From assembly GCA_001695595.3 (NCBI GenBank), contig MBPM02000009.1:1302001-1366000 (forward strand): DNA of 64,000 bases, written 5' to 3'. Source of the stretch: Plasmopara viticola (lineage: Eukaryota; Oomycota; Peronosporomycetes; Peronosporales; Peronosporaceae). The notes under the pieces were generated by a model. It did not search any database. It had not been told where the DNA came from and was given only the letters and a program-made list of their open reading frames with translations. Positions 24,301-37,000 of the stretch are shown piece after piece. Made by a program: the position numbers and the translations under genes. The first letter of the stretch is position 1, and each line of letters opens with the position of its first letter.

Positions 24301-24606
24301 TCAGCTTTTCAGATAACCCCAATCCGTCGCCACAGTAAATTCAGAGGTTTTCGATACGTGACTTAAGTGCTTTTTCTTTAGCAAATCATGCGTTTCGATC
24401 TTGGATATGGAGGAGTCAGGCAATAAACAACTTCTCTTTTCTGTCTCGACTTTTGACTTTGAATCTGAAAATGTCTTTTCATCCGATAATTGTTCGTGTT
24501 TTATCAACGAAACCATCACTTCGTCGCCAATATCGACCATATCTTTAATCTTGATATTCTCAACTTGTACGCCATTTTCCCTTATTCTAACGTCATAATT
24601 AATGTC
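24301..24606 (-). pseudogene. Open minus-strand fragment, unrecognised
   Basis: About 100 codons are open on the minus strand, including NYDVRIRENGVQVENIKIKD and GDEVMVSLIKHEQ, then a Lys/Ser-rich tail and a stop. The first part recalls repeat units of oomycete proteins with tudor/SGF29-like GDxV modules. There is no start context and no neighbouring exon, so it is either an isolated exon or a relic. Confidence 0.2.
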
Positions 24607-24962
24607 TTAGACGCCATCCGATTTCACTCATAAGCATTTATTTCCGATTGCATACTGAAGGTTCTAAAATAGATGCAAACCCTGCCGAAATTGTAGGATT
24701 AAATTAGCCGTCTATTAATTATTATGGAAAGAACCAGCACATAGTTATTGTAGCAAATAGATCAGTCGTATTACCGCACACATCGAACTTTGAAGGCTGA
24801 GGATTATGACGGCGCGAGCTATCATGTTGGGCTAGCGCTGTTAAACTTGATAACAGTCCACTTAATGGCCGAAGCTGCAAAGTAAAATAAAAACTTGAAT
24901 GATCGTCAAGTTGTAATTAACATCTTGAGCACCAGTTTTGTTGGATTTTCACATTACTTTTA

Positions 24963-25241
24963 ATGCGTTCAAAGGTATATGAGATCGCAATGCTGCATGG
25001 GTACGACTTGCAGCTCTTCGACGGTAGTTTGAACATTAAAGGAGGATTTGTTGATCAGCGCCGGTTCTGTCTTGTCCATTTTGACGACACTTTTGTGTTC
25101 GCCACAACGATTTTGCGAAATGGTCACCTTTGTTTGACAAGGTGTTCAAGCGCTGCAAATAGTGGCGACTATATAAAGCTGGTAATCCGCGCTGTTTGCG
25201 GAAATGTGGCGAAATTCACCAAAATTATTCGAAAACGGTAA
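24963..25241 (+). mobile_element. Possible Ty3/gypsy reverse-transcriptase remnant
   Basis: A 92-codon opening reads CLVHFDDTFVFATTIL and, further on, GDYIKLVIRAVCGNVAKFTK. The pattern is close to the gypsy RT block CLxYLDDIxIFSxT...GLYLKxxKCxF. The YLDD box has become HFDD, which would be inactive. No flanking RNase H or integrase was recognised. The assignment rests on this one block. Confidence 0.35.
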
Positions 25242-27398
25242 CTTGTTGTACACACTATCATTCATTGGGGTGGCCGTCATGTCTCATTCGAATGAGCAGT
25301 CAGCTCTCAACGATGACTCTGCTATATGCGACCTTGCCGATACTTCAATAGTCCAATAAGAGAGAGATGACTGTTGGTTACCGCTCTTTGACTTATATAG
25401 CAAAAGTCGGTTTGGTCATAACAAAAAATACGCTGGCAGTGCAGAAGGCTGTCATCATTAGGTGATTACTTTACCAGCTTTTGAGTAAGGCTGTTTTGGC
25501 ATTCGAAAGACATCTAAGCTCTTAAACGGTCTCTGGGTCTTAGGCTGCGCTTGCAACAATGCCACAAAGTCTGCTCCTGGCTCAAGTGTTGTTTTCGCAA
25601 CAACAGCTGCAACGGTATGTAGGCTGCGAATTAAAGTGCCAGCAAAAGGGCCGTTTAGGTAACAAAGGCTTTAAATATTCATTTTTCTACCAAGAGGGAT
25701 ATCACGCGCCTATACATTTCAACCGCTCGGTGAACCGAAAATACTTCTGCGTTTGAGCGATGAAAAAGTTTAAATGCGCTGCGAGTGCTTTTAACACTCA
25801 TTTGGATCTGCTGACATCGAGATAGAGTAGAAGCCTCAGATTGAGGTCAATTGCCTCATCACTTGTAGGTAACTTTTAATCTAGCCGTCCGTTTAATGGC
25901 CTTGCGAAAGGCATCACCCTCAAAGACAGTGAAGCTTATGGTTTATCGAGGTCAAGAAACGATCTAGAATTTTATCAATCTCAAGATCTCCGATGTTGGG
26001 GATCGAAAGAAGAGGGCAAATTAGAAAACTACAGTATTGCTACTGGGTCAGGTGACTTAAGACAAACGAGTCGTAGGTGAAGGGCTATTCGACTTTCTCA
26101 TTGTCGTGTACCGACGCAATTCGCCGTCTTGCAAGATGTCTGCTCAAAATGTAGACGATAGTCTGGACGAGAAAGAGGAGAGTCGTATCGCCCGATCTTC
26201 GCTCTCACTTTACAGATGCGTTGCGAAGACCACTCCACGTGCACTATCTCCTAAAAGAACTTAGTGTGTCTACTTGGAAAATTTGTATTGCCGAACACTT
26301 TCAATCGAGGATCATGAGCTTCGCAAAGACGTTAACTACATGGTCTGTACGGGACGGCACTGTGTATTCGTGCTCTTATAAGGGTCGGCATGCTAAGAAA
26401 TCGCTGTTCGAGGGCCTTCCGATTCGCATTTTACGTGCCCCACTTTCGAATTTGACACTACCTCTCCGGGCTGAACTGTTAGCCAGTTGTCCAAGAATGT
26501 GCATATTGTAAATAAAAGTTCGCATCTGAAAGGGTATATTGCTAGCCAGTCTTGTCCTCAGCTATTTATGAACCGAGTAGCTTAATTGGATGTGGTGCAA
26601 AGCAGCAATAAAAATGATTATTATTACGAAAAGAACAGCAAAGATGACGCAAACGTCGTGATCTATGTTACGTAAACTTTCTAAGAAGCATTACCTACCG
26701 TTTGCTTCTCGTTGTTTGTCATTGACTGCGTCTCTTCAGCGTTTCTGATCATCATAAACTCACTATGCACGTTTGAACGGCTCAATAAAGCACGAGACCA
26801 AATCGCAGGGCTGGCTTGATTTGCCACAAGACTTTTCTGCATTGCTTCTCACATGGTTCTTGGAGCGTGTAGGAGCAATGTAGCAAAGCTCTGTCTCTTG
26901 AAGGACACGAAATGAACGTATACATCATTGTACTCGAGTACTTACTGCCTCCACAGCTTCACGGGCTGCGACATTCACGAAAAGAGCGCCGACGAGATGC
27001 AGGCTTTGTCGTGAGGTAACTACAGGATGCCGAGATCCGACAGCGCATCGGTGCACGAATTATAACGATAAAAGAACGCGTAAATCTTGTTGTGAGGAGG
27101 ATAGTCCCTTCATTGCTTGCATTTTTAACATGAGCTTACACATCATTACTATGGGTCCATTGCGACTTTTAAGTCTGGTTTGTTAAAGTTTTGTTAAACT
27201 TTAGAAAACTAGTTTGTTGATGTCTGGGCGGAAAATGGTAGTGGTTCATTTAAATACCTGTTAAGTTGATATAAGAAGAAGAGTAGCTGATGACACTGCG
27301 TTTAAGAGCGCAAAATATAGTTTTTCAAACGCCAGCACTATTCATATTCTCGAGCTTAAAATACCCGGTCTGAGTTTCGAGAGGAACACACTGCAAAA
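25242..27398. other. Gene-poor tract upstream of the kinase
   Basis: Short ORFs at 25559-25756 and 26221-26511 have no recognisable domain and may continue the decayed retroelement. The last few hundred bases should contain the promoter of the NEK-like gene. Confidence 0.3.
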
Positions 27399-29189
27399 AT
27401 GCGCGATTTTGATGCCTACGAAACAATAAATCTACTGGGTACTGGACAATATGGTGACGTGACACTCGTTCGTCGGAAAGCAGATCGAAAGCTTTTCGCC
27501 GCAAAAATTCCTCACGGCGAGAGTATAGCCGCAAGGCACGTGGCCCGGCAAGAGGCCCAGCTACTGAAGCGCTTACACCACATGAACATTATCCAAATGG
27601 TAGAGCTTATTGAAAACGATTCGCAATTTGCACTTGTCATGGAATATGCGAGTGGAGGAGACCTGGAAGCGTTTTCACGGTGGCAACAAGAGAGCACGTG
27701 AGTTTACGCAATTAGTTGTTCGAAGGCACGTGATTATATTTCTTTTGTTCATTTATCTTACTTTCCACTGTTTCAGAGGGCACCTGAGCGAGTCTGCAAT
27801 TATGCGAATATTTATTCAGATCGTCCTTGCACTTCAGTATTTGCATGAACACCACATTTTGCATCGGTGCGTACAACGATTGTCTTAATGTTTGAATCTC
27901 CTTTATCAAAGTCACTTGTCATTCACAGCGATCTCAAACCAAAGGTGCTTGCACAATGAGAAGATTTTTCAACTGAAGATTTTTGTTGATGTGAGATGAT
28001 TTTGCCAGAACATCTTAATGGATGGCGACGGGATCATAAAACTAAGTGATTTTGGCGTCTCAAAGCTTCTTGATACTTCTTTGGACTCGGCACAAACCAT
28101 CACAGGAACTCCGCACTACATGTGAGTTTGATTCCCGTTCTCTTGTTTCGTGCTTGATTATTACGGCTCATTTTGTGTTCAGGGCGCCTGAATTACTGGA
28201 AGGTAACAATTACGATTACAAAAGCGACATATGGAGCCTCGGTTGCGTACTATACGAGCTTGCTATGTTCTCTCGACCTTTCAATGGAAATGCGCTTGGC
28301 GCTGTGGTCGGGGCAATTTTGTACAGTGAACCGCCACCGATCTCACTGCATTACTGCTCGCAGTTTCGAGTTCTTGTGACTAATTTGCTAGAAAAAGACC
28401 CCACCGTACGTGATTACCGTGTTTGTGATTATACTCTTGTGCATTCTACGATTCCTAGTGTTGCAGAAACGGCCATGTCTATCGGATATTCTACGTCTGG
28501 ATGTCGTTCAGAGTCACATGCTCCAACTTACTAGTGTTGCGACGTCGCACCAGCCTATGCTTCTTAGTGAGCATGCTGCAACACTCATTCACCACAATGT
28601 CGATATACCCTTGAAGTCAGTGCAAAAGGACGAATCGAACCTTGTTAGTGATACCATTGTTGACCCTGTAAAGCTTCCCTTGTCACAACAAACGGATTCC
28701 GATCATGCTCGCCAACTTTTTTTTGAAAATCAGGTGCAACTTTATTGGTCGGTTTTTCGAATTACCGCAAACTTAGTATCACAACCCATTTGCGCAGGCA
28801 GCTGCGCGGAGGAACAAAGAGCGTTTTGACTTAGAACGATCATGCAGTGCAGTCTTTCTCGATTTCGGAGCTACTGATCGAGACGATTTTGCTACAGCAC
28901 AAAAGACACCAAAAGTGACCAATTTGACAAGCAGTAAGTAAAAGGATTTACACAGAACAATAAATAGTGGCTAATGAGCCTGTGTTTATAGAAAGCATTT
29001 CGTCAAGACTTCAAATGCAAACTTCATCGTACGCTTTAAATGTGTACAAGAGCTCAAACAGCGCTCTAAATTCATATGTGCTACAGGAAAGAGTATGAAG
29101 ATCTCTTACATGCTGAAAGATTGCGCGTACAGGCTGAGACCAAGGCGCTACAAGAACGAATGCGGAGCCACTTGAACATAAATCATTAG
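27399..29189 (+). CDS. NEK-like Ser/Thr protein kinase, 9 exons
   Basis: Exons: 27399-27697, 27777-27866, 27929-27944, 28009-28121, 28183-28405, 28467-28733, 28798-28933, 28992-29043 and 29087-29189. All phases match and the product is 432 residues. Kinase motifs: LGTGQYGDV (Gly loop), FAAKIP (catalytic Lys), QEAQLLKRLHH (helix C Glu), HRDLKPKNIL (catalytic loop, partly on a 16-nt exon), SDFGVSKLL, GTPHYM then APELLEG, and DIWSLGCVLYELA. It resembles the NIMA-related family, which acts in mitosis and cilia. The C-terminal extension (about 300-432) is mostly polar and ends in a short coiled coil with EYEDLLHAERLRVQAETKAL. The last intron (45 nt) uses the second of two overlapping GT donors; the first would give an early stop. 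Confidence 0.88.
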
Positions 29190-29990
29190 TGATATATATG
29201 GCAACATTTTGATACATGTGTTCCGAGATAGGTTGAAGCTGGGATACTACGCAACCATTGCATGATTTCTTCTAAGCCTTCGACGAGATAACTCTCAGAC
29301 TGTTTATTGAAGTGGGTGAAAAGCTTCACTTTATACATAGTTAACTTGTAGCTCTCGGTCAGGAGCACCATGTAGTCTAGCTTGATAATTATTTTCGGCT
29401 TTATAGTAACAATGTCAGGCTAATCGTTGGTTTAGTTCTAATGAGCAAAAATGCTGGACTGCAAATCCCAAAGGCACAAATGTTGAGTAGGGCGAAATCG
29501 TGCGAAATTCAAAAGCTAGTTAGTTTCCTATCAGTCTATCAGTCCTATTGCACTTGCACCAGTGCACGTGTTGTAAGGACACTAGGTTAAACATGTCAAA
29601 TTAAGCTGCTTATATGAACGAAGGAATGGTGTGTAAGCTGAATCAGTCCATTTATTGCGCACGCCGATCCAAGAGCAAGGGTAGTGAACAATACAATTGT
29701 AGAACATTTTGCACGGCTCATTTGTGCAAGATGCTGCATGACGGCGTCACACCTGGTAGCACTTGATTTTATCCTACGCCCACACAGGAACAATCGACTA
29801 CTTGAAGTCTCGCAAAGCTTTTGGGATGGGTAGAACCAACTTCGCGCATCTGTCTGGCTTCTATGGGCCAAGGAGATGGTGGTATTTCTAATACATACAG
29901 CTGGAAAGAATTATGGCGTTTGAGCTCCGCGAGTAAATCTCACACATAATCAAAAGCTCAGGCCCCACAGACTCAAGTAGCCAGGCGCAA
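29190..29990. other. Intergenic region
   Basis: No supported gene. ORFs on the minus strand are short and start at non-ATG codons. Confidence 0.3.
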
Positions 29991-30690
29991 GTCTATCAAG
30001 CTGATAATTATATCCGCACTTAAAGCAAAACAAAATAAGAGCTCTCTTTTTCAATTAAGGCGGTAGAGAAGACCACAAGGCGGCCTCGCGTACAGACAAT
30101 TAGTGGCGTGGCTTTCGCAATCTCATACCTGGAAGGCCAGGCCATGATTTGGACATTTGCCCGTATAATAATTTTTCGAGGTGATTTGTATTACAAAAAC
30201 ACATTGGGTAGACCCAAGTCCTCATGACGGATGCGTAATTGATGCACATCATGGAAGCTTAGCTTCTAAGAGCCTGACAACTTCATCACAGAAACTAATA
30301 GTGGTAGACTACTCACTGTATACGCAGTATGAGTACCGTTTTGATGTCTGGGTGGACTCTGGTGCGTCGCAAAATTTCGTGCACCGTGGAGCAATTGTCT
30401 CTACCAAAACAATTTACTTATGCTTTCAGAAAGAGCAACGGAAGGACCATTCGACTTCTTATTGAAGGGGCTTCAGACGGTCGTACGGTTGAAATAGACC
30501 TGGCTGTGAAGTTTCACGATTCGGCAGCACAGTATTTTTTCGTCTTCATCACGAACAAGCTTGGTTTGGTTCTGGATACGCTGAGGTTATGAGCCTTGAA
30601 TCGGATGATGAGGCAAGACTAGGCATCACCGCTGCCCGAATTCGCGCATAACGATTTTGTCAAAGCTCTAATTGTTCGTACGGCTCATTT
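29990..30690 (+). mobile_element. Degenerate Ty3/gypsy gag-protease remnant
   Basis: Near 30105-30160 one frame reads AISYLEGQAMIWTF, like the gag SFLxGxAxxW block. At 30347-30385 VWVDSGASQNFV is a clear retropepsin active-site motif. After about 30425 the homology continues in another frame: SNGRTIRLLIEGASDG, then a conserved-looking FVFITNKLGLVLDTL, as in the gypsy protease end. The frame change and later stops show it is dead. No LTR was found. Confidence 0.65.
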
Positions 30691-32228
30691 GGAAGGAATA
30701 TTGCGTAAACAGAGGTCAGAGACCAACGGGAGAGGTACCGAAAGTACCAAATTATTTCTAATTGCCGGAGCGACGACGTCTGCAAAACCTATTTTTTAGC
30801 GAAGAACCGACTTTCGCTGACACCATCGGCATTAGGGAACGCTAAAGGAAATGTTGGAGTTGTTGGTAGTATAGCTTCACAAGTGCTTACCAAGTGGTTA
30901 CCAAATTCGATTAACGAAGTCCACGAGCGAGTAACTCAGAATTACTAGACACAGTTGAAAAAATAGCTCAGCAGGTGGGTGGCAATGACGCTCTGCAAAT
31001 GGGTAATGTCGGTCCGCAAGACAAAACGGGTAGCTCGAAGTCACTGTATGCAAAACTAAATCGACCAGTAGTGGTCACAGACGACCTCGTGGCTGACACC
31101 AAGATCTTATCTACTAAGAAATAGTACCTCGATAGATTGTCAAGTCTCAGTAGGTGTGCTCTAGCTTAAGGTATGTAAGTGTTACCGAACATCGAAGAGA
31201 GCAAATTTTCTGAACTCTTGCTTGAATTGAACGCTAGAAAAGTTCAGACGTGGTGTTTTCTAAGACGAAAACCTCGCTCAAAAGTGTAAAATCTATCTAT
31301 GACTTTTTCATTTTAGTCTATAATTCATTATACGACTAAAATGAGAAAGCCCTATATAGAATACGTCGCACATTGACTCAGAAGCTTAAGATGGTCCAAA
31401 CCCTGGTAGATATTACGCATATGTGGTGTCCAGCAATTCATTATCGAAACTTTCACCGAGCAGAAGAGTTAGACACGAGATTGTTCTCGTGGTAGGCGTA
31501 ACGACCATATAAAAGAAAGAATTGTAGAAGTTACTGATGCGTTCTTTGTCAAAAGGCAAGAAATGACAGAGATGGGAATCGAAATTACCGCGCTCAAAAG
31601 CTGAACTGAAAGTGGAAGCTAAAAAAATGCTTATAATTGGCCACATCAATTACACGTGTACTCATTTTAAGGAACTCGTGGCACGTTGTATAATTGGTAG
31701 ACGAATACTTTTAAAATCTAACCGAATGAGTCGGATGCACCCCTTACGCTACGAGAGCGATTATTGATGCCATTAAGGTTATCGACTCCCTGATGACGGA
31801 TAGGGTTTGTCGCACAGCTATTTTGGCTACTGTAGGCTTTTCTAATAATTTCTTTTAAGTTGTTGCTTCAAGACGATCAGTCGCCACCGAAAATTTTTCT
31901 AGACCACCTTACGCCAGTTTCTAATGTCATGAGAATCCATAAAATTTATGCCGACATTAAAAACAGGTCACTATATCCGAAAGGTTAAACGTCATCGGCA
32001 GACATGTATGATTGAGCCGAAGCACCCTGAATTGCTTAAACGTCAGTTTCTCGGTAAAACGCTACGAGATAACTTTAAGCACTTATCGTATGGAACAAAT
32101 CACTGTAATTATATTACATTGGTATCGACACACTGTTTGTACAAGAAATTCGTAATGTACATAAGTGTATCGCTGTTCTATTTACCAAAACTTTTTGAAA
32201 AAATGTAGTCTCAAATCTATCTCGTCGC
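30691..32228. other. Decayed tract downstream of the gypsy remnant
   Basis: No supported gene. It may hold further eroded pol sequence, but I recognise no RT or integrase motif. The ORF at 31948-32208 is unrecognised. One strong inverted repeat is listed separately. Confidence 0.3.
31303..31349. repeat. 16-bp inverted repeat
   Basis: CTTTTTCATTTTAGTC (31303-31318) faces GACTAAAATGAGAAAG (31334-31349) with one mismatch and a 15-nt loop. It could form a hairpin or be the palindromic footprint of a small transposon. Confidence 0.55.
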
Positions 32229-33815
32229 TTACTCCCACTCAATGGTGGCAGGCGGCTTGGATGAAATGTCATACACGACACGGTTGACGCCATGCACCTC
32301 GTTTATAATCCGATTCGACATGCGGCCAAGGACGTCGTAGGGCATGTGGTACCAGTCGGCAGTCATGTAGTCTGAAGTGCTGACAGCACGAATGGCAACC
32401 ACCTTCTCGTACGTGCGGCCATCACCCATGACGCCCACGGATTTGACCGGCAACAGGACGCAAAAGGCCTGCCCAGTCGTCTTATAGTGTCCACTCTTGC
32501 GCAACTCGTCGATAAAGATCGAGTCAGCGTGGCGCAAAGTGTCGAGAGCATCGGGTGTGATCTCGCCAAGCACACGAATAGCGAGACCAGGACCTGGGAA
32601 CGGATGGCGCCATACACTGGGCTCATCGATGCCGAGAGCGATTCCAAGCTCACGAACCTCATCTTTAAACAACTCTCGTAGGGGCTCAATTAGCTTTAAA
32701 TGCATCTTCTCTGGGAGGCCACCCACATTGTGGTGGGACTTGATCGTAGCGGAAGGTCCCTTGTAAGAGATACTTTCAATCACGTCGGGGTACAACGTAC
32801 CCTGAAGGAGAAAGTCCACAGAGTGCCCAATACGCTTCGCTTCTTCCTGGAAGAGATCGATGAAAAGATTCCCAATCTTTTTGCGCTTTGTCTCGGGTTC
32901 TGTGATCCCCTTTAAAGCTTCCAAGAAACGGTTCGAAGCGTCAATGCACTTGAGATTAATCCCTAGCTTGGTCCGTAAGCGTTCAACAACCTCGGAGGCC
33001 TCATTCATGCGTAAGAGGCCGTTGTCGATTAGAACTGCATGAAACCGGTCACCCAGAGCGCGTTGCAGTAGAACAGCAGCAACGGAGGAATCCACGCCAC
33101 CACTGATAGCTCCAATGACATGCCCCTCGGGGCCAACGGTCTCGCGTACTTCTTCAATGAAAGCACCGGCGATGCTGCGCATATCCCAATCCGTCGGAGA
33201 ATGGCAAATGCCAACCACAAAGTTGCGAAGAATGTCCTTGCCGCGGGGGCTATGGGTGACTTCAGGGTGAAACTGGATACCATAGAACTTGCGCGCCACA
33301 TTGACAATGACGGCGTGTTCTGAATTCTCAGTCGTCGCAATGTCCACGAAGCCGTCCGGATTCTTGTGCAGCTTATCGCCGTGGCTCATCCACATTTGAA
33401 ATTCGTTCGGAAGTCCATCTAAAAGACCCCCACAATCGACATTATCCTTGCGAGTAACGATTGCTTTCCCGTACTCTCGGTGCTGCGAAGCGGCCACGAG
33501 GCCATTGTTGGTGAACGCCAATTCCTGGAGGCCGTAACAAATCCCCAATACTGGCAACTTTTGTTCTTCAATCAGGTTCCATACCTCTGGGTGCACGTGG
33601 GGTGCACCTTTATCAAAGACCGATTGAGGCCCACCAGACAGGATAATGCCTGTCAACTGGTGCTGGCGCAGCTCGTCGGCACTCACGAGACAGGAATAGA
33701 GTTCACAAAACACGTGCAGCTCGCGAACGCGTCGGGCAATGAGATGGCTATACTGCGAGCCAAAATCGAGGATGGCCACTTGTTTGCGGTTGGTTACGGG
33801 GGACACGTCACTCAT
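32229..33815 (-). CDS. guaA: GMP synthase (glutamine-hydrolysing)
   Basis: Converts XMP to GMP with ATP and glutamine, the last step of guanylate synthesis. Single exon, 528 residues, close to bacterial GuaA (525). ATG at 33815 (MSDVSPVTNRKQ) is the first in-frame ATG; the frame is open further upstream but only with non-ATG codons. The class I amidotransferase domain begins with VAILDFGSQYSHLIARRVRE, has the nucleophile in GICYGLQE and the catalytic His/Glu in FHPEVTHS. The ATP-pyrophosphatase domain has the PP-loop GAISGGVDSSVAAVL. The dimerisation domain ends with ISSKPPATIEWE. All catalytic features are intact. It is divergently arranged with the IQ/LRR gene across 198 bases. Confidence 0.97.
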   Translation of the reverse strand: MSDVSPVTNRKQVAILDFGSQYSHLIARRVRELHVFCELYSCLVSADELRQHQLTGIILSGGPQSVFDKGAPHVHPEVWNLIEEQKLPVLGICYGLQELAFTNNGLVAASQHREYGKAIVTRKDNVDCGGLLDGLPNEFQMWMSHGDKLHKNPDGFVDIATTENSEHAVIVNVARKFYGIQFHPEVTHSPRGKDILRNFVVGICHSPTDWDMRSIAGAFIEEVRETVGPEGHVIGAISGGVDSSVAAVLLQRALGDRFHAVLIDNGLLRMNEASEVVERLRTKLGINLKCIDASNRFLEALKGITEPETKRKKIGNLFIDLFQEEAKRIGHSVDFLLQGTLYPDVIESISYKGPSATIKSHHNVGGLPEKMHLKLIEPLRELFKDEVRELGIALGIDEPSVWRHPFPGPGLAIRVLGEITPDALDTLRHADSIFIDELRKSGHYKTTGQAFCVLLPVKSVGVMGDGRTYEKVVAIRAVSTSDYMTADWYHMPYDVLGRMSNRIINEVHGVNRVVYDISSKPPATIEWE

Positions 33816-34013
33816 GGTCACCACGCTGGAAGGTGACGTTTGCGCGTTCAATTCTGGCCACGGAAAGCCAAGACCCAACCAGCCACTCGCAGCCAATCAG
33901 CGGGGTTACGACATGTGACCAAAACCCGCATATAATCAAAAATTACAATGTAACTTCGGGTTTTAACAACTTAATTATAGGGAGTAACTTTACGCATGGT
34001 TCTTTGGTAAGTT
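33816..34013. promoter_or_regulatory. Compact bidirectional promoter region
   Basis: Only 198 bases separate the GMP synthase start codon from that of the IQ/LRR gene. A CCAAT box lies at 33893-33897 within AGCCAATCAG. The right half is AT-rich. Sharing of elements is inferred from the spacing. Confidence 0.5.
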
Positions 34014-37000
34014 ATGAGTCGAGCCGGCGAGAATATCGCTGGTATTGAAGACGACACGGGCCTCGTTCCCTTGAGCAACGAGTCCGCTTCAATTTACAGT
34101 AAAGCACGCAAGGATCGACGTCGCGGATTGTACCAAGATGCTATCAAGGCGTTAGAAACTCTCATCGAGGTAGGTCGCTCGAAATGCCTCACGTCTCGTA
34201 TTTTACCATCCATTTCTGGTAGCGTGAAGCCGACTACGACGAGGTCTGGGCGGAGCTTGCCCTTGCGCACTATCAGCTTTGGGAAACCTACGTCAAGGCA
34301 ATGCACACATCGTCCATTCTCGACATGTCGTTGACGATACAAGCAAAACGACTCTGTTCGTTAGGTGATAAGCAGAACCCACTCCATCTTGTGCTTCTAC
34401 ACGAGGCTTACCATACTTTTCTCGTCGCCATGGAGTATCCAACTAATAAAACTCGCCCAGAATTGTTACTCCCACTCATAAAGCTTTACCTTGAATTCGG
34501 GTCCTACCGAGGGGCACTTGCTGTCTGTACCCTTCTTGTTGAGGGCTACGCGTCCTCTTCTTGCATCAAGGAAGCTATTCTTTTGTCGGCAATCACAGCG
34601 TCAGCTTTAAACCGACATCGAGAGAGCGCACAATACTTTCAATATCTAGCTGAGAGTCAGGACCTCTCGTTGGTCCTTCCCGATCGCCTTGCAACGTATC
34701 AATTACGTCTTTTGGCCGCCTTTGAGCTCTCGCGTGTGCCCGATATGCGAGCGCTGGAGCGAGAAATTATTACCCAAGCGTACAAAGCTCTTCATGCTTT
34801 TCCACCTCGCTTACCCTCGGAAAAGACGGCGCACACCCTTTTCAAGACCTCGAGGAAAAGTGAAGAGCACCGCACAATGCAATGGTACCAGGATGGGCAG
34901 ACGTGGTTGGACCTAGCGCAACGACTTGCAATTTTGGTCAATGCACCGCTGTTAATTCTTTCCGTGCTTGGTGAAGCTCGTCAGAGGATGGGAGTGTCGA
35001 ATCTGCTTTTAGAAGGGACGAGTCGACTTCGTCTTGGAGATGAAGGCGGGGCAGAGAAGGTCTTTGCTGAAGCGCTGTTGCGACGATCACGTGATCAATA
35101 CTACAGTGCTCGACCTGAAAGGTTTCTACTCGAAGGATGCAGTCCTTCTTGGCGCGCTCAATTTGCCCTGGAGCAAACGAGTGCGACTCAATTGCAAGCA
35201 TTGTTACGGCACTGGTGGAGATTGGCACGCTGGCGTCTTGGGGTCGCCCACGTGCTAGAGCAGCGCCGTCATGCGATGGCAATTCGCATTCAATGCGCGT
35301 GGAGACGCGTCAAAGGGCGGCAGGAACTTGCCCTCTTGCGAATGGAGCAAAGGCACAAGGAAGAGCTTGCAACGATGGCCATGAGTGCCCAGGACAGCAG
35401 GACGATTGCAATGCACTTGAACGCCGCCGCAACGAAAATGCAATCCTTGCTGTGCATCATGCGCGACAAGCGTACATTACGCGCTCTTCGTGCACAGAAA
35501 ATTGAGCGTGAAAATCTTCTCGCACGGTTTGCAGGTCGTCGAACCCAGCTGGGTCAACTGGCAGTCTTTCGTTTGTGGCGCCGTGTTGTGAACATTCAGC
35601 GTCAGGAGGTTCTCAATGCGTGTGTACTCCTGCAACGGCAAGTACGCGTCTGGCGCAGTCGCAAACTCTGCGCTCAATTGCTTCGTCTTCATCGGCTGCA
35701 CGAGAGCGTTTTACAGCAATTTCTTGACCGACGCTCAGCATCACTGACCTCATGCGTGTTCCAAGCGTGGCATAAAGTCCTTGTGGAGGCTCGCGACCAG
35801 CGTCAATGGGGCTCACGGCTTATTCAAAAGCGCTATCGCTCTAAACTCGCCGTTCGACAGTACCACGTTGCCTTGCAACGCCATCGGACGGCGATCGATA
35901 CGATGAATCGCTTGCTTTTAGATCGGAGGCACACAACGCTCAATCGTGGTTGGTCTGCACTTTCACATTATGCTCTTCAGTGTCGAGTGCGAAAGCGAAA
36001 CGCCGCTAGATCGATCCAGAAACATGTTCGGGGTGTCCTTACTCGAAAACGAATCCGACGACTTCGTGCGCGCCGTCGACGAGCGCTTCATGCACTTGGC
36101 AAACTCACGCGCTCGTGTGCCTTTCGGCTCTTGCAAACAGGCTTTGACCTCTGGCAACAGCACGTTCAAGAGTATCATAGGAAACGGCACGAGGCCGCAA
36201 GACGCATTGCAAGGCGCGTTCGGGACTTTCAATCGCGTCAAAAGCTCCATCACCGACAGTTGGCAGACAGGTTGATTCATGGCACTGATCCATTCGGTAT
36301 TGCTTTCAAACACCAGCCTGTAAACATTCAGCTATGGGCATGTCTGTTAGCTCTCTCACAGTGCGTTTCGCAGCGTGATGCTGCCGTCATGCAAGTGCAA
36401 CGGTGGTGGAGACATCGAAAACGTGCACTTCGAGACCTGCGAGCTCTTAGAAAGTGTGTGGCGCAACGACGATTGCTCGTGAGACTGCAAGATAAATTTT
36501 ATAGGCTTGCACGAGTTTTCTTTCAAGAACTTCGGACCCAGCGCAAGGCCACAAAAGATCGGCAAGACACGGCAGCGACGAAACTCCAGCGTCGATTTCG
36601 ATGCTGGTTCCTGCGTCGACAGTACCTTAGTCTTCTGCATCGACACTCGATTGCTGCCCACCACGGAGCCAAAGCTGTCGAGAAGTTAGCCTTTCAACGA
36701 GTACGTCGATTGTTTGATGGCTGGCGAGAAGCGACACGAGTGACACTGCGAGAAGTACACGAGGCAGCTTGGATTGTTCAGCGAACATTTCGTCGTCACC
36801 GCGCGCAGCGCCGAGCTCGTTGCATCAAGACAAAAAGGGCAGCTCAGGCGCGGTATATGACTACAGCTGTACTTGAACCATTGGCGCGTTGCTTTCGACA
36901 ATGGGAGACGGCAACTGTGCTTGAAAAGAGCGTTCTGCGTGTACGTAGCTCGTCGTTCCTCAAGTCAAATAAAACGACCCATGCAAGTCATCGTCGGAAG

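Noticed and set aside
33816..33896. Upstream extension of GMP synthase
   Set aside because: Depends on a TTG codon; MSDVS at 33815 is the first ATG and matches the family's length.
35137..35505. Overlapping plus and minus ORFs within the IQ/LRR gene
   Set aside because: Alternative frames of a long Arg-rich exon with clear IQ motifs in the main frame.
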